A DNA stretch of 64,000 nucleotides from Streptomyces sp. JJ38 (GCF_019303475.1 NZ_JABLSI010000031.1:1-64000), one strand, 5' to 3'; positions 42,004 through 50,778 are shown, numbered from the stretch's first letter. Translations and numbers: made by a program. The notes: generated from the sequence alone by a model not told the origin.

Positions 42004-44673
42004 ATGGCCGACGATATGACCGTGGGAAACCCGGACCAGCCGGACGATGTTCCGGTGACGGCGCCGCCTGTCGACGAGGAGGGCGCCCTGCGCATCGAGC
42101 CGGTGACGCTCGAGACCGAGATGCAGCGCTCGTATCTCGACTACGCGATGAGCGTCATCGTCTCCCGCGCCCTGCCCGACGTCAGGGACGGTCTCAAGCC
42201 GGTGCACCGGCGCGTGCTGTACGCCATGTACGACGGCGGGTACCGACCGGAGCGGGGCTTCTACAAGTGCGCCCGCGTCGTCGGCGACGTCATGGGCACG
42301 TACCACCCGCACGGTGACTCCTCCATCTACGACGCGCTGGTGCGCCTCGCCCAGTCGTGGTCGATGCGGATGCCGCTGGTCGACTCGAACGGCAACTTCG
42401 GCTCACCGGGCAACGACCCGGCCGCGGCCATGCGGTACACCGAGTGCAAGATGGCCCCGCTGGCCATGGAGATGCTCCGGGACATCGACGAGGAGACCGT
42501 CGACTTCCAGGACAACTACGACGGCCGCAACCAGGAGCCGACGGTCCTGCCGGCGCGCTTCCCGAACCTGCTGGTCAACGGCTCGGCGGGGATCGCCGTC
42601 GGGATGGCGACGAACATCCCGCCGCACAACCTGCGCGAGGTCGCGGCCGGCGCCCAGTGGTACCTGGAGAACCCCGAGGCCTCCAACGAGGAGCTGCTGG
42701 AGGCCCTGCTGGAGCGGATCAAGGGGCCGGACTTCCCGTCCGGCGCGCTGGTCGTCGGCCGCCGGGGCATCGAGGACGCCTACCGCACCGGCCGCGGCTC
42801 CATCACCATGCGGGCCGTGGTCGAGGTCGAGGAGATCCAGGGCCGGCAGTGCCTGGTCGTCACCGAGCTGCCCTACCAGGTGAACCCCGACAACCTGGCG
42901 CTGAAAATCGCGGAGCTGGTGAAGGACGGCCGGATCGGCGGCATCGCCGACGTCCGGGACGAGACGAGCTCCCGTACCGGCCAGCGGCTCGTCGTCGTCC
43001 TCAAGCGGGACGCGGTGGCCAAGGTCGTCCTCAACAACCTCTACAAGCACACCGATCTGCAGACGAACTTCGGCGCGAACATGCTCGCGCTGGTCGACGG
43101 CGTGCCGCGCACCCTGTCGCTGGACGCGTTCATCCGCAACTGGGTCACGCACCAGATCGACGTCGTGGTCCGCCGCACCCGCTTCCGGCTGCGCAAGGCC
43201 GAGGAGCGTGCCCACATCCTGCGCGGTCTGCTCAAGGCGCTGGACGCGATCGACGAGGTCATCGCGCTGATCCGGCGCAGCGAGACGGTCGACGTCGCGC
43301 GCACCGGCCTGATGGGGCTCCTGGAGATCGATGAGATCCAGGCCAACGCCATCCTGGAGATGCAGCTGCGCCGGCTGGCCGCCCTGGAGCGGCAGAAGAT
43401 CACCGCCGAGCACGACGACCTCCAGGCCAAGATCGACGAGTACAACGCGATCCTCGCCTCGCCGGTGCGCCAGCGCGGCATCATCAGCGAGGAGCTGGCG
43501 GCGCTGGTCGAGAAGTTCGGCGACGACCGGCGCAGCAAGCTGGTGCCCTTCGAGGGCGACATGTCCATCGAGGACCTGATCGCCGAGGAGGACATCGTCG
43601 TCACGATCACCCGTGGCGGCTACGTCAAGCGCACCAAGACCGTCGACTACCGGGCGCAGAAGCGCGGCGGCAAGGGCGTGCGCGGCACGAAGCTGAAGGA
43701 AGACGACATCGTCGACCACTTCTTCGTGTCGACGACGCACCACTGGCTGCTGTTCTTCACCAACAAGGGCCGGGTCTACCGGGCGAAGGCCTACGAGCTG
43801 CCGGACGCGGGCCGCGAGGCGCGCGGCCAGCACGTGGCGAACCTGCTGGCCTTCCAACCGGACGAGCAGATCGCCGAGATCCTCGCCATCCGCGACTACG
43901 AGGCGACGCCGTATCTGGTGCTGGCCACGAAGTCGGGCCTGGTGAAGAAGACGCCGCTGAAGGACTACGACTCGCCGCGCTCCGGCGGCGTCATCGCGAT
44001 CAACCTCCGGCAGATGGAGGACGGCCGGGACGACGAGCTGATCGGCGCGGAGCTGGCCTCGGCCGAGGACGACCTGCTGCTGATCAGCAAGAAGGCCCAG
44101 TCGATCCGGTTCACCGCCACCGACGAGGCGCTGCGGCCGATGGGCCGCGCGACCTCCGGCGTGAAGGGCATGAGCTTCCGCGAGGGCGACGAGCTGCTCT
44201 CGATGAACGTCGTCCGGCCCGGCACGTTCGTCTTCACCGCGACGGACGGCGGCTACGCCAAGCGCACCGCCGTGGACGACTACCGCGTGCAGGGACGCGG
44301 CGGTCTCGGGATCAAGGCGGCCAAGATCGTCGAGGATCGCGGCGAGCTCGTCGGCGCGCTCGTGGTGGAGGAGACGGACGAGATTCTGGCCATCACGCTG
44401 GGCGGCGGCGTGATCCGCACGCGGGTCAGCGGTGTGCGGGAGACGGGCCGTGACACCATGGGCGTCCAACTGATCAACCTGGGCAAGCGGGACGCCGTCG
44501 TCGGTATCGCCCGGAACGCCGAGGCCGGCCGCGAGGCGGAAGAGGTCGAGGCGGTGGTCGACGAGGCGGTGGCCGGGCAGGACGCCGCCGAGCCGGGCGC
44601 CGTGTCCGACACCGAGGCCGGTTCCGTGGCGGGTGAGCCGGTGGCCGGGCAGGCCACGGACAGCGAGGAGTGA
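42004..44673 (+). CDS. gyrA: DNA gyrase subunit A
   Basis: 889 residues. The breakage-reunion domain has the catalytic Tyr145 in AAMRYTECKM. The quinolone region HPHGDSSIYD has Ser106 and Asp110 (E. coli Ser83/Asp87 equivalents), the usual sensitive residues. The C-terminal beta-pinwheel has a GyrA-box variant AQKRGGKGVRG. After about residue 835 there is an acidic Glu/Ala/Gly tail. It follows gyrB and precedes the DUF3566 gene by 3 nt. Confidence 0.97.
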   Translation: MADDMTVGNPDQPDDVPVTAPPVDEEGALRIEPVTLETEMQRSYLDYAMSVIVSRALPDVRDGLKPVHRRVLYAMYDGGYRPERGFYKCARVVGDVMGTYHPHGDSSIYDALVRLAQSWSMRMPLVDSNGNFGSPGNDPAAAMRYTECKMAPLAMEMLRDIDEETVDFQDNYDGRNQEPTVLPARFPNLLVNGSAGIAVGMATNIPPHNLREVAAGAQWYLENPEASNEELLEALLERIKGPDFPSGALVVGRRGIEDAYRTGRGSITMRAVVEVEEIQGRQCLVVTELPYQVNPDNLALKIAELVKDGRIGGIADVRDETSSRTGQRLVVVLKRDAVAKVVLNNLYKHTDLQTNFGANMLALVDGVPRTLSLDAFIRNWVTHQIDVVVRRTRFRLRKAEERAHILRGLLKALDAIDEVIALIRRSETVDVARTGLMGLLEIDEIQANAILEMQLRRLAALERQKITAEHDDLQAKIDEYNAILASPVRQRGIISEELAALVEKFGDDRRSKLVPFEGDMSIEDLIAEEDIVVTITRGGYVKRTKTVDYRAQKRGGKGVRGTKLKEDDIVDHFFVSTTHHWLLFFTNKGRVYRAKAYELPDAGREARGQHVANLLAFQPDEQIAEILAIRDYEATPYLVLATKSGLVKKTPLKDYDSPRSGGVIAINLRQMEDGRDDELIGAELASAEDDLLLISKKAQSIRFTATDEALRPMGRATSGVKGMSFREGDELLSMNVVRPGTFVFTATDGGYAKRTAVDDYRVQGRGGLGIKAAKIVEDRGELVGALVVEETDEILAITLGGGVIRTRVSGVRETGRDTMGVQLINLGKRDAVVGIARNAEAGREAEEVEAVVDEAVAGQDAAEPGAVSDTEAGSVAGEPVAGQATDSEE

Positions 44674-44676
44674 GGC

Positions 44677-45303
44677 GTGAGCGGTACCTCGGGCGGGGCG
44701 GGCCAGGGCCCGGTCCCCGGCGGTAGCCCCGGGCCCTCGGCCGGTCGGGCGCATTATCCGGGTCAGCCCGGCGACGTCCTGGCCGACGGCGGGACGACGA
44801 TGACGAGCGCGGCCGAGCCGCACCACCCGCCGCACGCCTACCCGGCGCCCGGTCACGGTCCGGGCGCCCCCCGTTCGTCCTCGGAGCCGTCCGCCGTGCG
44901 GCTGCCCCGCACCGGGGCACGCACGGTGCCGCGCACCCGCAAGGCGCGGCTGCGGGTGGCCAAGGCGGACCCGTGGTCGGTGATGAAGGTCAGCTTCCTG
45001 CTGTCCATCGCCCTGGGCATCTGCACGATCGTGGCCGTGGCGGTGCTGTGGATGGTCATGGACGCCATGGGCGTCTTCGCCACCATCGGCGACACGGTCA
45101 CCGACGCCACGGCCTCGCCGGAGGGCTCGGGCTTCGACGTGGAGGCGTTTCTGTCGCTTCCGAGGGTGCTGATGTTCACCAGCCTCATCGCGGTGATCGA
45201 CGTCGTGCTGGCGACGGCGCTCGCGACGCTGGGTGCCTTCGTCTACAACCTGTCGGCCGGTTTCGTCGGCGGTGTCGAGCTCACCCTCGCGGAGGACGAG
45301 TAA
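44677..45303 (+). CDS. DUF3566 transmembrane protein
   Basis: 208 residues. The N-terminal ~85 are Pro/Gly-rich and disordered. Two helices follow: FLLSIALGICTIVAVAVLWMVM (about 106-128) and the region MFTSLIAVIDVVLATALATLGAFVYN (about 165-190), with the conserved end YNLSAGFVGGVELTLAEDE. Conserved directly downstream of gyrA in actinobacteria; role unknown. GTG 44677 gives 3 nt to gyrA, so it is operonic. Confidence 0.88.
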   Translation: MSGTSGGAGQGPVPGGSPGPSAGRAHYPGQPGDVLADGGTTMTSAAEPHHPPHAYPAPGHGPGAPRSSSEPSAVRLPRTGARTVPRTRKARLRVAKADPWSVMKVSFLLSIALGICTIVAVAVLWMVMDAMGVFATIGDTVTDATASPEGSGFDVEAFLSLPRVLMFTSLIAVIDVVLATALATLGAFVYNLSAGFVGGVELTLAEDE

Positions 45304-45310
45304 GCCCAGG

Positions 45311-45341
45311 CCGGGGGCTCGCACGTGCGGCGGGCCCCCGG
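45311..45341 (+). terminator. Terminator after gyrBA-DUF3566
   Basis: A 12-bp stem (45311-45322 with 45330-45341, one G-T pair), 7-nt loop, just after the DUF3566 stop. No T-run follows, as is usual in streptomycetes. Confidence 0.6.
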
Positions 45342-45354
45342 CGGGGAACCGATT

Positions 45355-45382
45355 TTGGGCCAGCGCGGGAATGCGCTAATCT
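45355..45382 (+). promoter_or_regulatory. Likely housekeeping promoter of tRNA-Ile
   Basis: TTGGGC at 45355-45360, a 16-nt spacer and TAATCT at 45377-45382, 13 nt before the mature tRNA 5' end. Spacing and -10 fit a HrdB-type promoter. Confidence 0.5.
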
Positions 45383-45395
45383 TTCGGTGCAGCGC

Positions 45396-45469
45396 GGGGC
45401 TATAGCTCAGACGGTTAGAGCGCTTCCCTGATAAGGAAGAGGCCACAGGTTCAAGTCCTGTTAGCCCCA
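45396..45469 (+). tRNA. tRNA-Ile (anticodon GAT)
   Basis: The acceptor stem GGGGCTA pairs with TAGCCCC. D-loop AGCTCAGACGGTTAGAGC, anticodon stem CTTCC/GGAAG with loop CTGATAA (anticodon GAT at 45430-45432), and T-loop GTTCAAGTC are all present. Discriminator A45469; CCA is not encoded. Confidence 0.97.
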
Positions 45470-46005
45470 CAGAAGCAGAACGCGGAACGCCCGGATCCTC
45501 CTCGAAGGGGCCGGGCGTTCCGCGTTTCCGGGCGTGGTTCTTCGCGGGGCACGGTCTCCGCCCCGGAGTGGGGCCGTCCGGCAGGCGACAGGCCCCCTGC
45601 GGAAGCTCCCTGCGCTCGGGCTGGGGGCCCGAGGACGTCGCGGATGTGGTTCTCGGCGAGACCGGGCGGCCAGGGTCTCGGGCCTGGGCTGCGAAGGGTT
45701 CCTCGAAGCGTGGGTCCGACCTCCGTACGAGGGCGTCCCCCAGCGGGCCGTTCTCCCGCCCCGGCCGGGATCCCCGGCGGCACCGCTGCCCTCGCACACC
45801 ACGTGGGGGATGAACACGGGGGCGCTTCCGCCGTGTGGTCCTCCAGCTCCCAGAGCTGTGTGCGGCTGAGCCGCGGCGGCTCGCCGGTCGTGTACCGCTC
45901 GGCGGGCACGGTGTTCACGTCGGCGTCCGGCGGCTCCGCCCGCGTGTGCAGCTCGTCCTGACCGGCACGTGGGAACTCCGCCTCGGCGGTGTCGTAGGAC
46001 GACAT
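45451..46005 (-). CDS. Small hypothetical protein, probably frameshifted
   Basis: The first ~62 codons from ATG 46005 (MSSYDTAEAEFPRAGQDELH) have strong Streptomyces GC3 bias and contain LSRTQLWELEDHTAEAPP. After the G-run at 45818-45822 the bias moves to the adjacent frame, which reads VFIPHVVCEGSGAAGDP. The remaining in-frame part (to 45451) is low quality and runs over the tRNA-Ile terminator and the tRNA itself, so the annotated end is not credible. A one-base indel in the G-run would join the frames. Function unknown. It is divergent from the MarR-GNAT gene, sharing a 44-nt promoter region. Confidence 0.4.
   Translation of the reverse strand: MSSYDTAEAEFPRAGQDELHTRAEPPDADVNTVPAERYTTGEPPRLSRTQLWELEDHTAEAPPCSSPTWCARAAVPPGIPAGAGERPAGGRPRTEVGPTLRGTLRSPGPRPWPPGLAENHIRDVLGPPARAQGASAGGLSPAGRPHSGAETVPREEPRPETRNARPLRGGSGRSAFCFCGANRT
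45479..45526 (+). terminator. Terminator after tRNA-Ile
   Basis: A 16-bp perfect stem (45479-45494 with 45511-45526) and a 16-nt loop, starting 9 nt after the tRNA. Confidence 0.75.
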
Positions 46006-46030
46006 GGCTCCCTCTGGGCTCCGGAGAGTT

Positions 46031-46048
46031 CTCTGACTAGAGTCAGAG
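46031..46048. promoter_or_regulatory. Putative operator of the MarR-GNAT regulator
   Basis: CTCTGACTAGAGTCAGAG has 8-bp perfect arms around AG and ends 1 nt before the MarR-GNAT start. It sits in the shared 44-bp region with the divergent hypothetical gene. A dyad of this size suits a MarR dimer. Confidence 0.55.
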
Positions 46049-46049
46049 G

Positions 46050-46940
46050 ATGGACGTGACAGAGATCGAGCAGGTGCGACGGTTCCAACGTGCCGTGACC
46101 GAGCGCGTGGGTGTGCTCCACGACCACTTCCTGGGCCGCGACCGGCCCTTCGGCGAGGCCCGGCTGCTCTGGGAGATCGGCGAGCGCGGGCGGGACGTGC
46201 GGGAGCTGCGCGAGCGGCTCGGGCTCGACTCCGGGTACGTCAGCAGGCTGCTGCGCTCCCTGGCGGACGACGGCCTGGTGACCGTCGAGCCGCATCCCGG
46301 GGACCGGCGGGTGCGGACCGTCCGGCTCACCGAGGCGGGGCGGGCGGAGCGCGCGGTGCTCGACGGCCGCAGCGACGAGCTGGCCGCATCGCTGCTGGAG
46401 CCGCTGAGCGGTGTTCAGCGGGCCCGGCTGGTCGGGGCCATGGCCGAGGTCGAGCGGCTGCTGACGGCGGCCACCGTCGCGCTGGACGTCGTCGACCCGG
46501 ATCACCCGGACGCCGAGCACTGCCTGCGCGCGTACTTCACCGAACTGCAGGAGCGCTTCGAGACGGGCTTCGACCCGGAGCGGAGCCTGTTGCCCGACGC
46601 GGGGGAACTCCGCCCGCCGCGTGGAGAGTTCCTCGTGGCCCGGCTGCACGGTGAGCCCGTCGGCTGCGCGGGGCTGAAGCTGCCGGCGGGGGCTCCGGCC
46701 GAGATCAAGCGCATGTGGGTCGCCCCGCGGGCGCGGGGCCTCGGGCTGGGCCGCCGGTTTCTGGCCGAGCTGGAGGCGCGGGCTGCCCGGCACGGCCGCG
46801 AGCTGCTGCGCCTGGACACCAACAGGGCCCTCGAGGCCGCGATCGGGCTGTATCACGCGTACGGCTTCCGGGAGGTGCCCGCGTTCAACGACGAGCCGTA
46901 CGCCCATCACTGGTTCGAGAAGCGGATCGCCGTGCCGTGA
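46050..46940 (+). CDS. MarR-GNAT fusion: bifunctional helix-turn-helix/acetyltransferase protein
   Basis: 296 residues. The N-terminal MarR winged helix (about 1-140) has LLWEIGERGRDVRELRERLG, YVSRLLRSLADDGLVTVE and the wing PGDRRVRTVRLT. The C-terminal GNAT domain (about 150-296) has IKRMWVAPRARGLGLGRRFL, the acetyl-CoA loop, and YHAYGFREVPAFND. Such fusions are common in actinobacteria; substrate and effector are unknown. The adjacent dyad suggests autoregulation. Confidence 0.9.
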   Translation: MDVTEIEQVRRFQRAVTERVGVLHDHFLGRDRPFGEARLLWEIGERGRDVRELRERLGLDSGYVSRLLRSLADDGLVTVEPHPGDRRVRTVRLTEAGRAERAVLDGRSDELAASLLEPLSGVQRARLVGAMAEVERLLTAATVALDVVDPDHPDAEHCLRAYFTELQERFETGFDPERSLLPDAGELRPPRGEFLVARLHGEPVGCAGLKLPAGAPAEIKRMWVAPRARGLGLGRRFLAELEARAARHGRELLRLDTNRALEAAIGLYHAYGFREVPAFNDEPYAHHWFEKRIAVP

Positions 46941-47038
46941 CGGCACGGGTCCGAGTCCGGCCCGACCGCTTTCCTACTGGGGGGTTGTATCATCGGGCGC
47001 CAGTAGGGTCTGACGTCGTTGAAGGACGAGGTAACGCC

Positions 47039-47173
47039 GTGAAGAAGCTTCTCCTGTTCGCGCTTGCCGCCATCGGCGGACTCCTCGTGTACCGCCAGAT
47101 TCAGGCGGACCGTGCGGAGCAGGACCTGTGGACGGAGGCCACCGACTCCGTGCCCGCGGGCACCGGAGTGTGA
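47039..47173 (+). CDS. DLW-39 family small membrane-associated protein
   Basis: 44 residues: VKKLLLFALAAIGGLLVYRQ (one helix at about 3-18) followed by a charged QIQADRAEQDLWTEATDSV part that contains the family-defining DLW. Conserved in Streptomyces near oriC; function unknown. GTG 47039 has GAAGGACGAGG upstream. A strong terminator follows. Confidence 0.85.
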   Translation: MKKLLLFALAAIGGLLVYRQIQADRAEQDLWTEATDSVPAGTGV

Positions 47174-47200
47174 GCAGCTCCGCAGTCCGACGCGAGCTCG

Positions 47201-47234
47201 GTGAAAGCCCCGGCCACGAGGCCGGGGCTTTCAC
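47201..47234 (+). terminator. Terminator after DLW-39 gene
   Basis: A 15-bp perfect stem (47201-47215 with 47220-47234) and a 4-nt ACGA loop. Confidence 0.8.
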
Positions 47235-47536
47235 CATTCCCGGGGCGTGACCACTCGCGAATCTGTGCGACAGCAAATGCTTCGAGGGTGCCTCTGGTCG
47301 GCCCGGCGGCCCGTCGGCCGAGCTGACGGTGCGTCAGATCAGCGGAATGATCAACGTATCGGTGGTGCCGGACCGTTCCCCGCGCCGGTACCGGGGGTTA
47401 GCGAAGGCGACGCGGCGCGGGCGGTGCGGCGGGCGGGTGTCGGGCGGCCCACGGGGGCGGGGCAGGATGGTCGGCGTCGGCCGGCGCACCGCGCGGGGCG
47501 CCGGGTGGCACGTCCGACACGGAGGAGGGGCGACGC
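47235..47536. other. Intergenic region before the secreted protein gene
   Basis: About 300 bases, GC-rich at its right half. It should carry the promoter of the gene at 47537; I see no convincing motif and no gene. Confidence 0.4.
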
Positions 47537-48916
47537 ATGGTGAAACGGCGTGGGACGAGGGCGGGGATCGCCGCCGCTGCGGCGGCGCTCTGCGTGGCCG
47601 GGAGCGTCCCGGAGACGGCGGTGGCGGCGGAGCTGCCCGAGTACGCCATGGCCGTGGACGCCGAGCCGGTGAAGGGCGCGGAGAGCAGCGCGGGCGGTCC
47701 GGAGCTGGCCCCCGGCCGGTACACGGACAGCATCGGCCCGGGTGAGGAGAAGTTCTACAGCGTCACCCTCGACGCCTCCTCCACCGTCTACCTCGCCGCC
47801 ACGGCGGCCCCCAGGCCCGGCGCCGAGGTGAAGGGCTACGGCGACGGCCTGTCCATGCGCCTGCTGACGACGGACGGCGAGGAGTGCGAGACGCGCGGCC
47901 GGACGAGGTTCGACGCCGCGGGCTCGGCCTACCCCGTCAGCGACTACGCGGCCCGGCGCGTCGGCGGCGGCATCGAGGAGTGCCAGCAGGCCGGCCCGTA
48001 CCTGTTCGAGGTGGTGCGCGAGAGCCCGGAGGACTCCGACCAGTCCCGGTGGCCCATCGAGATCAGCCACCTGGTCGAGCCCGGGCTGAAGGGCACGGTC
48101 CCCGGGCCGCCGTCCACCCTCCCCGAGGAGGACGAGGAAGCGCCCACGCTGCCGGCGGGCACGCCGAAGAAGGCCCGGGGCGGGACGGGCTTCAACGACG
48201 CCGGAGGCGTCGGGGCCGGGGTGTGGCAGGACCGGCTGCGGCCGGGGGAGTCGCGGTTCTACCGGGTGCCGGTCGACTGGGGGCAGCGGCTCTTCGCCCG
48301 CCTGGAGATGCCCAACGCCCCGGAGGACGGGGGCGCTTCGCCCGGCTTCCTCGCGGACGCCTTCGCCCTCCAGGTGTACAACCCGGCGAGGGCCGGTCTG
48401 TACGACAACACCTTCGAGTCCTACACCGGCGAGCATGCCTCCGGGGAGCTGTCCACCGGCGTCGTCCAGTACGGCAGCCGGTTCGCGGACAAGAGCCGGG
48501 GCACGAGCATGGCCGGCTGGTACTACCTCCAGGTGACCCTGCACAAGGAGCTGGCCGCATACTTCCCGGACGGCACCGACGTCACGCTGCGCGTGGTGCT
48601 GACCGGGGAGCCGAAGGAGGCGCCCGAGTACGACGGGGACGCCGTCGAGGCCGGGTTCGGCGTCACGGACGAGGACCGTGAGGCTGCGGCGGACGGGTTG
48701 ACGGCGGCGGAGGTGGCCGATGCCGCGGCCGACGGCGAGACCATGCGGCTCGTCGCCTACACGGGCTTCGGCACGGGCACCCTGCTGCTGGCGGGCCTCG
48801 CCGTGTGGTGGCTGGTGGCCCGGCGGCGCCCGGCGGGGCCTCCCGGGCCGCCGGCGGGCGCCGTGCCGACGGGATACGGCTACCCCCAGCAGGGCCACGG
48901 CGCGCCGTACCGGTGA
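47537..48916 (+). CDS. Secreted, C-terminally membrane-anchored protein, uncharacterised
   Basis: 459 residues. The signal peptide MVKRRGTRAGIAAAAAALCV...AVA ends near residue 31. Two beta-rich segments follow (about 55-190 starting PGRYTDSIGPGEEKFYSVTL; about 230-360 with WQDRLRPGESRFYRVPVDWG), similar to each other at PGEExFYsV / PGESRFYRV, as in bacterial pre-peptidase C-terminal-like domains. A helix at about 415-435 (LLLAGLAVWWLVA) and a short Pro/Gly-rich cytoplasmic tail follow. It is convergent with the kinase gene. A surface role is inferred; no enzyme motif is seen. Confidence 0.78.
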   Translation: MVKRRGTRAGIAAAAAALCVAGSVPETAVAAELPEYAMAVDAEPVKGAESSAGGPELAPGRYTDSIGPGEEKFYSVTLDASSTVYLAATAAPRPGAEVKGYGDGLSMRLLTTDGEECETRGRTRFDAAGSAYPVSDYAARRVGGGIEECQQAGPYLFEVVRESPEDSDQSRWPIEISHLVEPGLKGTVPGPPSTLPEEDEEAPTLPAGTPKKARGGTGFNDAGGVGAGVWQDRLRPGESRFYRVPVDWGQRLFARLEMPNAPEDGGASPGFLADAFALQVYNPARAGLYDNTFESYTGEHASGELSTGVVQYGSRFADKSRGTSMAGWYYLQVTLHKELAAYFPDGTDVTLRVVLTGEPKEAPEYDGDAVEAGFGVTDEDREAAADGLTAAEVADAAADGETMRLVAYTGFGTGTLLLAGLAVWWLVARRRPAGPPGPPAGAVPTGYGYPQQGHGAPYR

Positions 48917-48940
48917 GCCGTCAGGGCCCCGGGGCGGCCG

Positions 48941-50197
48941 TCAGGACTGCGTGAGGGCCCAGGCGCCCACGACGTAGCACAGCAGCGCGAGCGCGATCAT
49001 CGGGACGGCGACGGCCGCGCTCGGCCCCGCCCGTCGGCCCGGAGCCGGGGCCACGGGCGCCGTCGGGGCCGGGGCGCCCGTCCCGTACCCCTGGGACGCC
49101 TGGGCGCCCGGCAGGGGCTGGAGCGGCGTGGGGCTGGGCGTCCCCGGCCCCATCGGCACCCCGGCGGGGGCGGGCCCCGGCGGCGGGCCGGGCGGCGCCA
49201 GGTGGAAGCTCCCGGTGGCCGAGGCCGAGGCCGAGGCCGCAGCGGCGGAGCCGTCGGCCGGCGCCGCCTCCGTGCCGCGCGCGGGGCCGCCGGGGTCGTG
49301 CCCCGTGCCGAGGGGGCCGTCGGGCCCGAAGCCCTGCGGCAGCGGCCCGAGCTGGTCGAAGACCTCCACCGTCTCCGCCGCCCTCAGGGCCACCGTGGCG
49401 CCGTCGTCCAGCAGCTCCAGGGCCCCGCTCAGCGCCTTGCGGACCCCGGTGGCGGTGCGGAACCGGGCGTGCGGATCGGGCTGGAGCAGCCCGCCGAGAA
49501 CCTGCCACAGCGGCTCGGGCACGCCGTCGGGGGCGGGCGGCACACCGTGCTCGTACGCCTCGACGAGCGCCTGGGAGTCGGGCTTGCGCCCGGTGAGCAG
49601 GTAGAGCCCGAGGAGGCCGACGGCGTAGAGGTCGGCGGGGAAGTCCGGCTCGGCGCCGAGCATCTGCTCGGGGGCGAAGTAGCCGGGGGTGCCGACGACG
49701 TAGGCCGTCTCGGTGAGCCGGGGCTCGCCCTTGCGCATGGCGATGCCGAAGTCGGACAGCCGCAGGTGCGGGCGGCCGCGCCCGGTGGCGTCGAGGAGGA
49801 TGTTGGCGGGCTTGATGTCCCGGTGGACGACGTCCTCGGCGTGCACGGCGGTGAGGCCCGCCAGCAGCTGGTCGAGCAGGACGCACACGAGGCGGGGCGG
49901 CAGGGCGCCGTAGTCCCCGATGAGGTGGGCGAGGGAGCCGCCGCGGACGAGGTCCATGGCGAACATGACCTTGTCGTCGTCGGCGGCCCAGCTCGTCGGG
50001 GCCAGCACGTGCGGGTGGTCGATCCGCAGTGCCTGCTCGCGGACGAACCGCAGCAGGGAGTGGGCGTCGCTCTGCTGGAGGACCTTCGCCGCCACGTACC
50101 GCTTCCTGCGGTGGTCCCAGGCCCGCCAGACGGCGCCGGCGCCGCCTCGGCCTATGGGGTCGACCAGCTCGTACCGGCCCGCGAAGACCTCGCCCAT
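48941..50197 (-). CDS. Serine/threonine protein kinase (Pkn2 type, C-terminal membrane helix)
   Basis: 418 residues. The kinase domain (about 8-270) has the P-loop IGRGGAGAVW, Lys38 in VAAKVL, catalytic HRDIKPAN (Asp127), SDFG (149-151) and activation-loop TAYVVGTPGYFAPEQ, so it should be active. Then comes a Pro/Ala/Ser-rich linker (about 290-390) and one C-terminal helix (VAVPMIALALLCYVVGAWAL). No extracellular sensor domain follows, so sensing may occur through partners. An XRE regulator gene lies 32 nt upstream on the same strand, suggesting one operon. Confidence 0.92.
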   Translation of the reverse strand: MGEVFAGRYELVDPIGRGGAGAVWRAWDHRRKRYVAAKVLQQSDAHSLLRFVREQALRIDHPHVLAPTSWAADDDKVMFAMDLVRGGSLAHLIGDYGALPPRLVCVLLDQLLAGLTAVHAEDVVHRDIKPANILLDATGRGRPHLRLSDFGIAMRKGEPRLTETAYVVGTPGYFAPEQMLGAEPDFPADLYAVGLLGLYLLTGRKPDSQALVEAYEHGVPPAPDGVPEPLWQVLGGLLQPDPHARFRTATGVRKALSGALELLDDGATVALRAAETVEVFDQLGPLPQGFGPDGPLGTGHDPGGPARGTEAAPADGSAAAASASASATGSFHLAPPGPPPGPAPAGVPMGPGTPSPTPLQPLPGAQASQGYGTGAPAPTAPVAPAPGRRAGPSAAVAVPMIALALLCYVVGAWALTQS

Positions 50198-50229
50198 CCC
50201 GGACTCCCGCCCCTCTCCGCTCCCGCGGC

Positions 50230-50778
50230 TCAGCTCTGGTGGGCCTCGTAGTGCTTGACGGCGTCCGCCGTCTTGCCCGCCCCGTAGACGCGCAGGAACT
50301 CCGCGAGCTCCGGGTGGCTCGTGGCGAGCGCCGCGGAGGCGTCCAGGATCTCCTGCGCGTCCGAGACCGCCCGCAGCAGGGACTGGATCTCGCGCACGAC
50401 GCGCTTGACGGTGTTCTGCTGCCCGGAGGCGGTGTGGTTCGTGCCGCCCCCCAGCACGCTCTGTCCGGCCGAGCGGCGGATCTCCTCCATGCGCCGGGTG
50501 GCGTCGGCGGCGCTGACCTGCCCGTCCGCCACCTCACCGGCCAGCTCCTGGAGCGCCTGCACGCGCTGGACGACGGCCGGGTTGCCGATCTTGGCCCGCT
50601 GCCCGCTCATGAGCTGCGACAGCATCGGGGCCGACAGGCCGAGCACGGAGGCCAGCCGTGCCTGGTTGAGTCCCAGGTCGTCGATGAGCCGCCGGAACAG
50701 CGTGCCCAACGGCTCGCCGTACCAAGCGCTCTGCAGCTCCCGGGCCTTGGCCGTGGGGTCCTGCTGTGCTGCGTCCAT
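50230..50778 (-). CDS. XRE-type helix-turn-helix DNA-binding protein
   Basis: 182 residues. The helix-turn-helix at about 35-62 (LNQARLASVLGLSAPMLSQLMSG) is followed by a longer helical C-terminus with QSLLRAVSDAQEILDASAAL. ATG 50778 has GGGGAGA 4 nt upstream. It is followed by the kinase gene and is probably its operon partner or substrate. No ligand domain is recognisable. Confidence 0.88.
   Translation of the reverse strand: MDAAQQDPTAKARELQSAWYGEPLGTLFRRLIDDLGLNQARLASVLGLSAPMLSQLMSGQRAKIGNPAVVQRVQALQELAGEVADGQVSAADATRRMEEIRRSAGQSVLGGGTNHTASGQQNTVKRVVREIQSLLRAVSDAQEILDASAALATSHPELAEFLRVYGAGKTADAVKHYEAHQS

Noticed and set aside
39647..42004. 785-codon minus-strand open frame over gyrB
   Set aside because: Shadow of gyrB with the same features as above.
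42403..45324. 973-codon minus-strand open frame over gyrA
   Set aside because: Mirror of gyrA codons, low-complexity product, no start signal or family.
45243..45797. Minus-strand open frame reading TGLEPVASSLSGKRSNRLSY across tRNA-Ile
   Set aside because: This is the well-known false translation of the antisense strand of a tRNA-Ile gene, not a protein.
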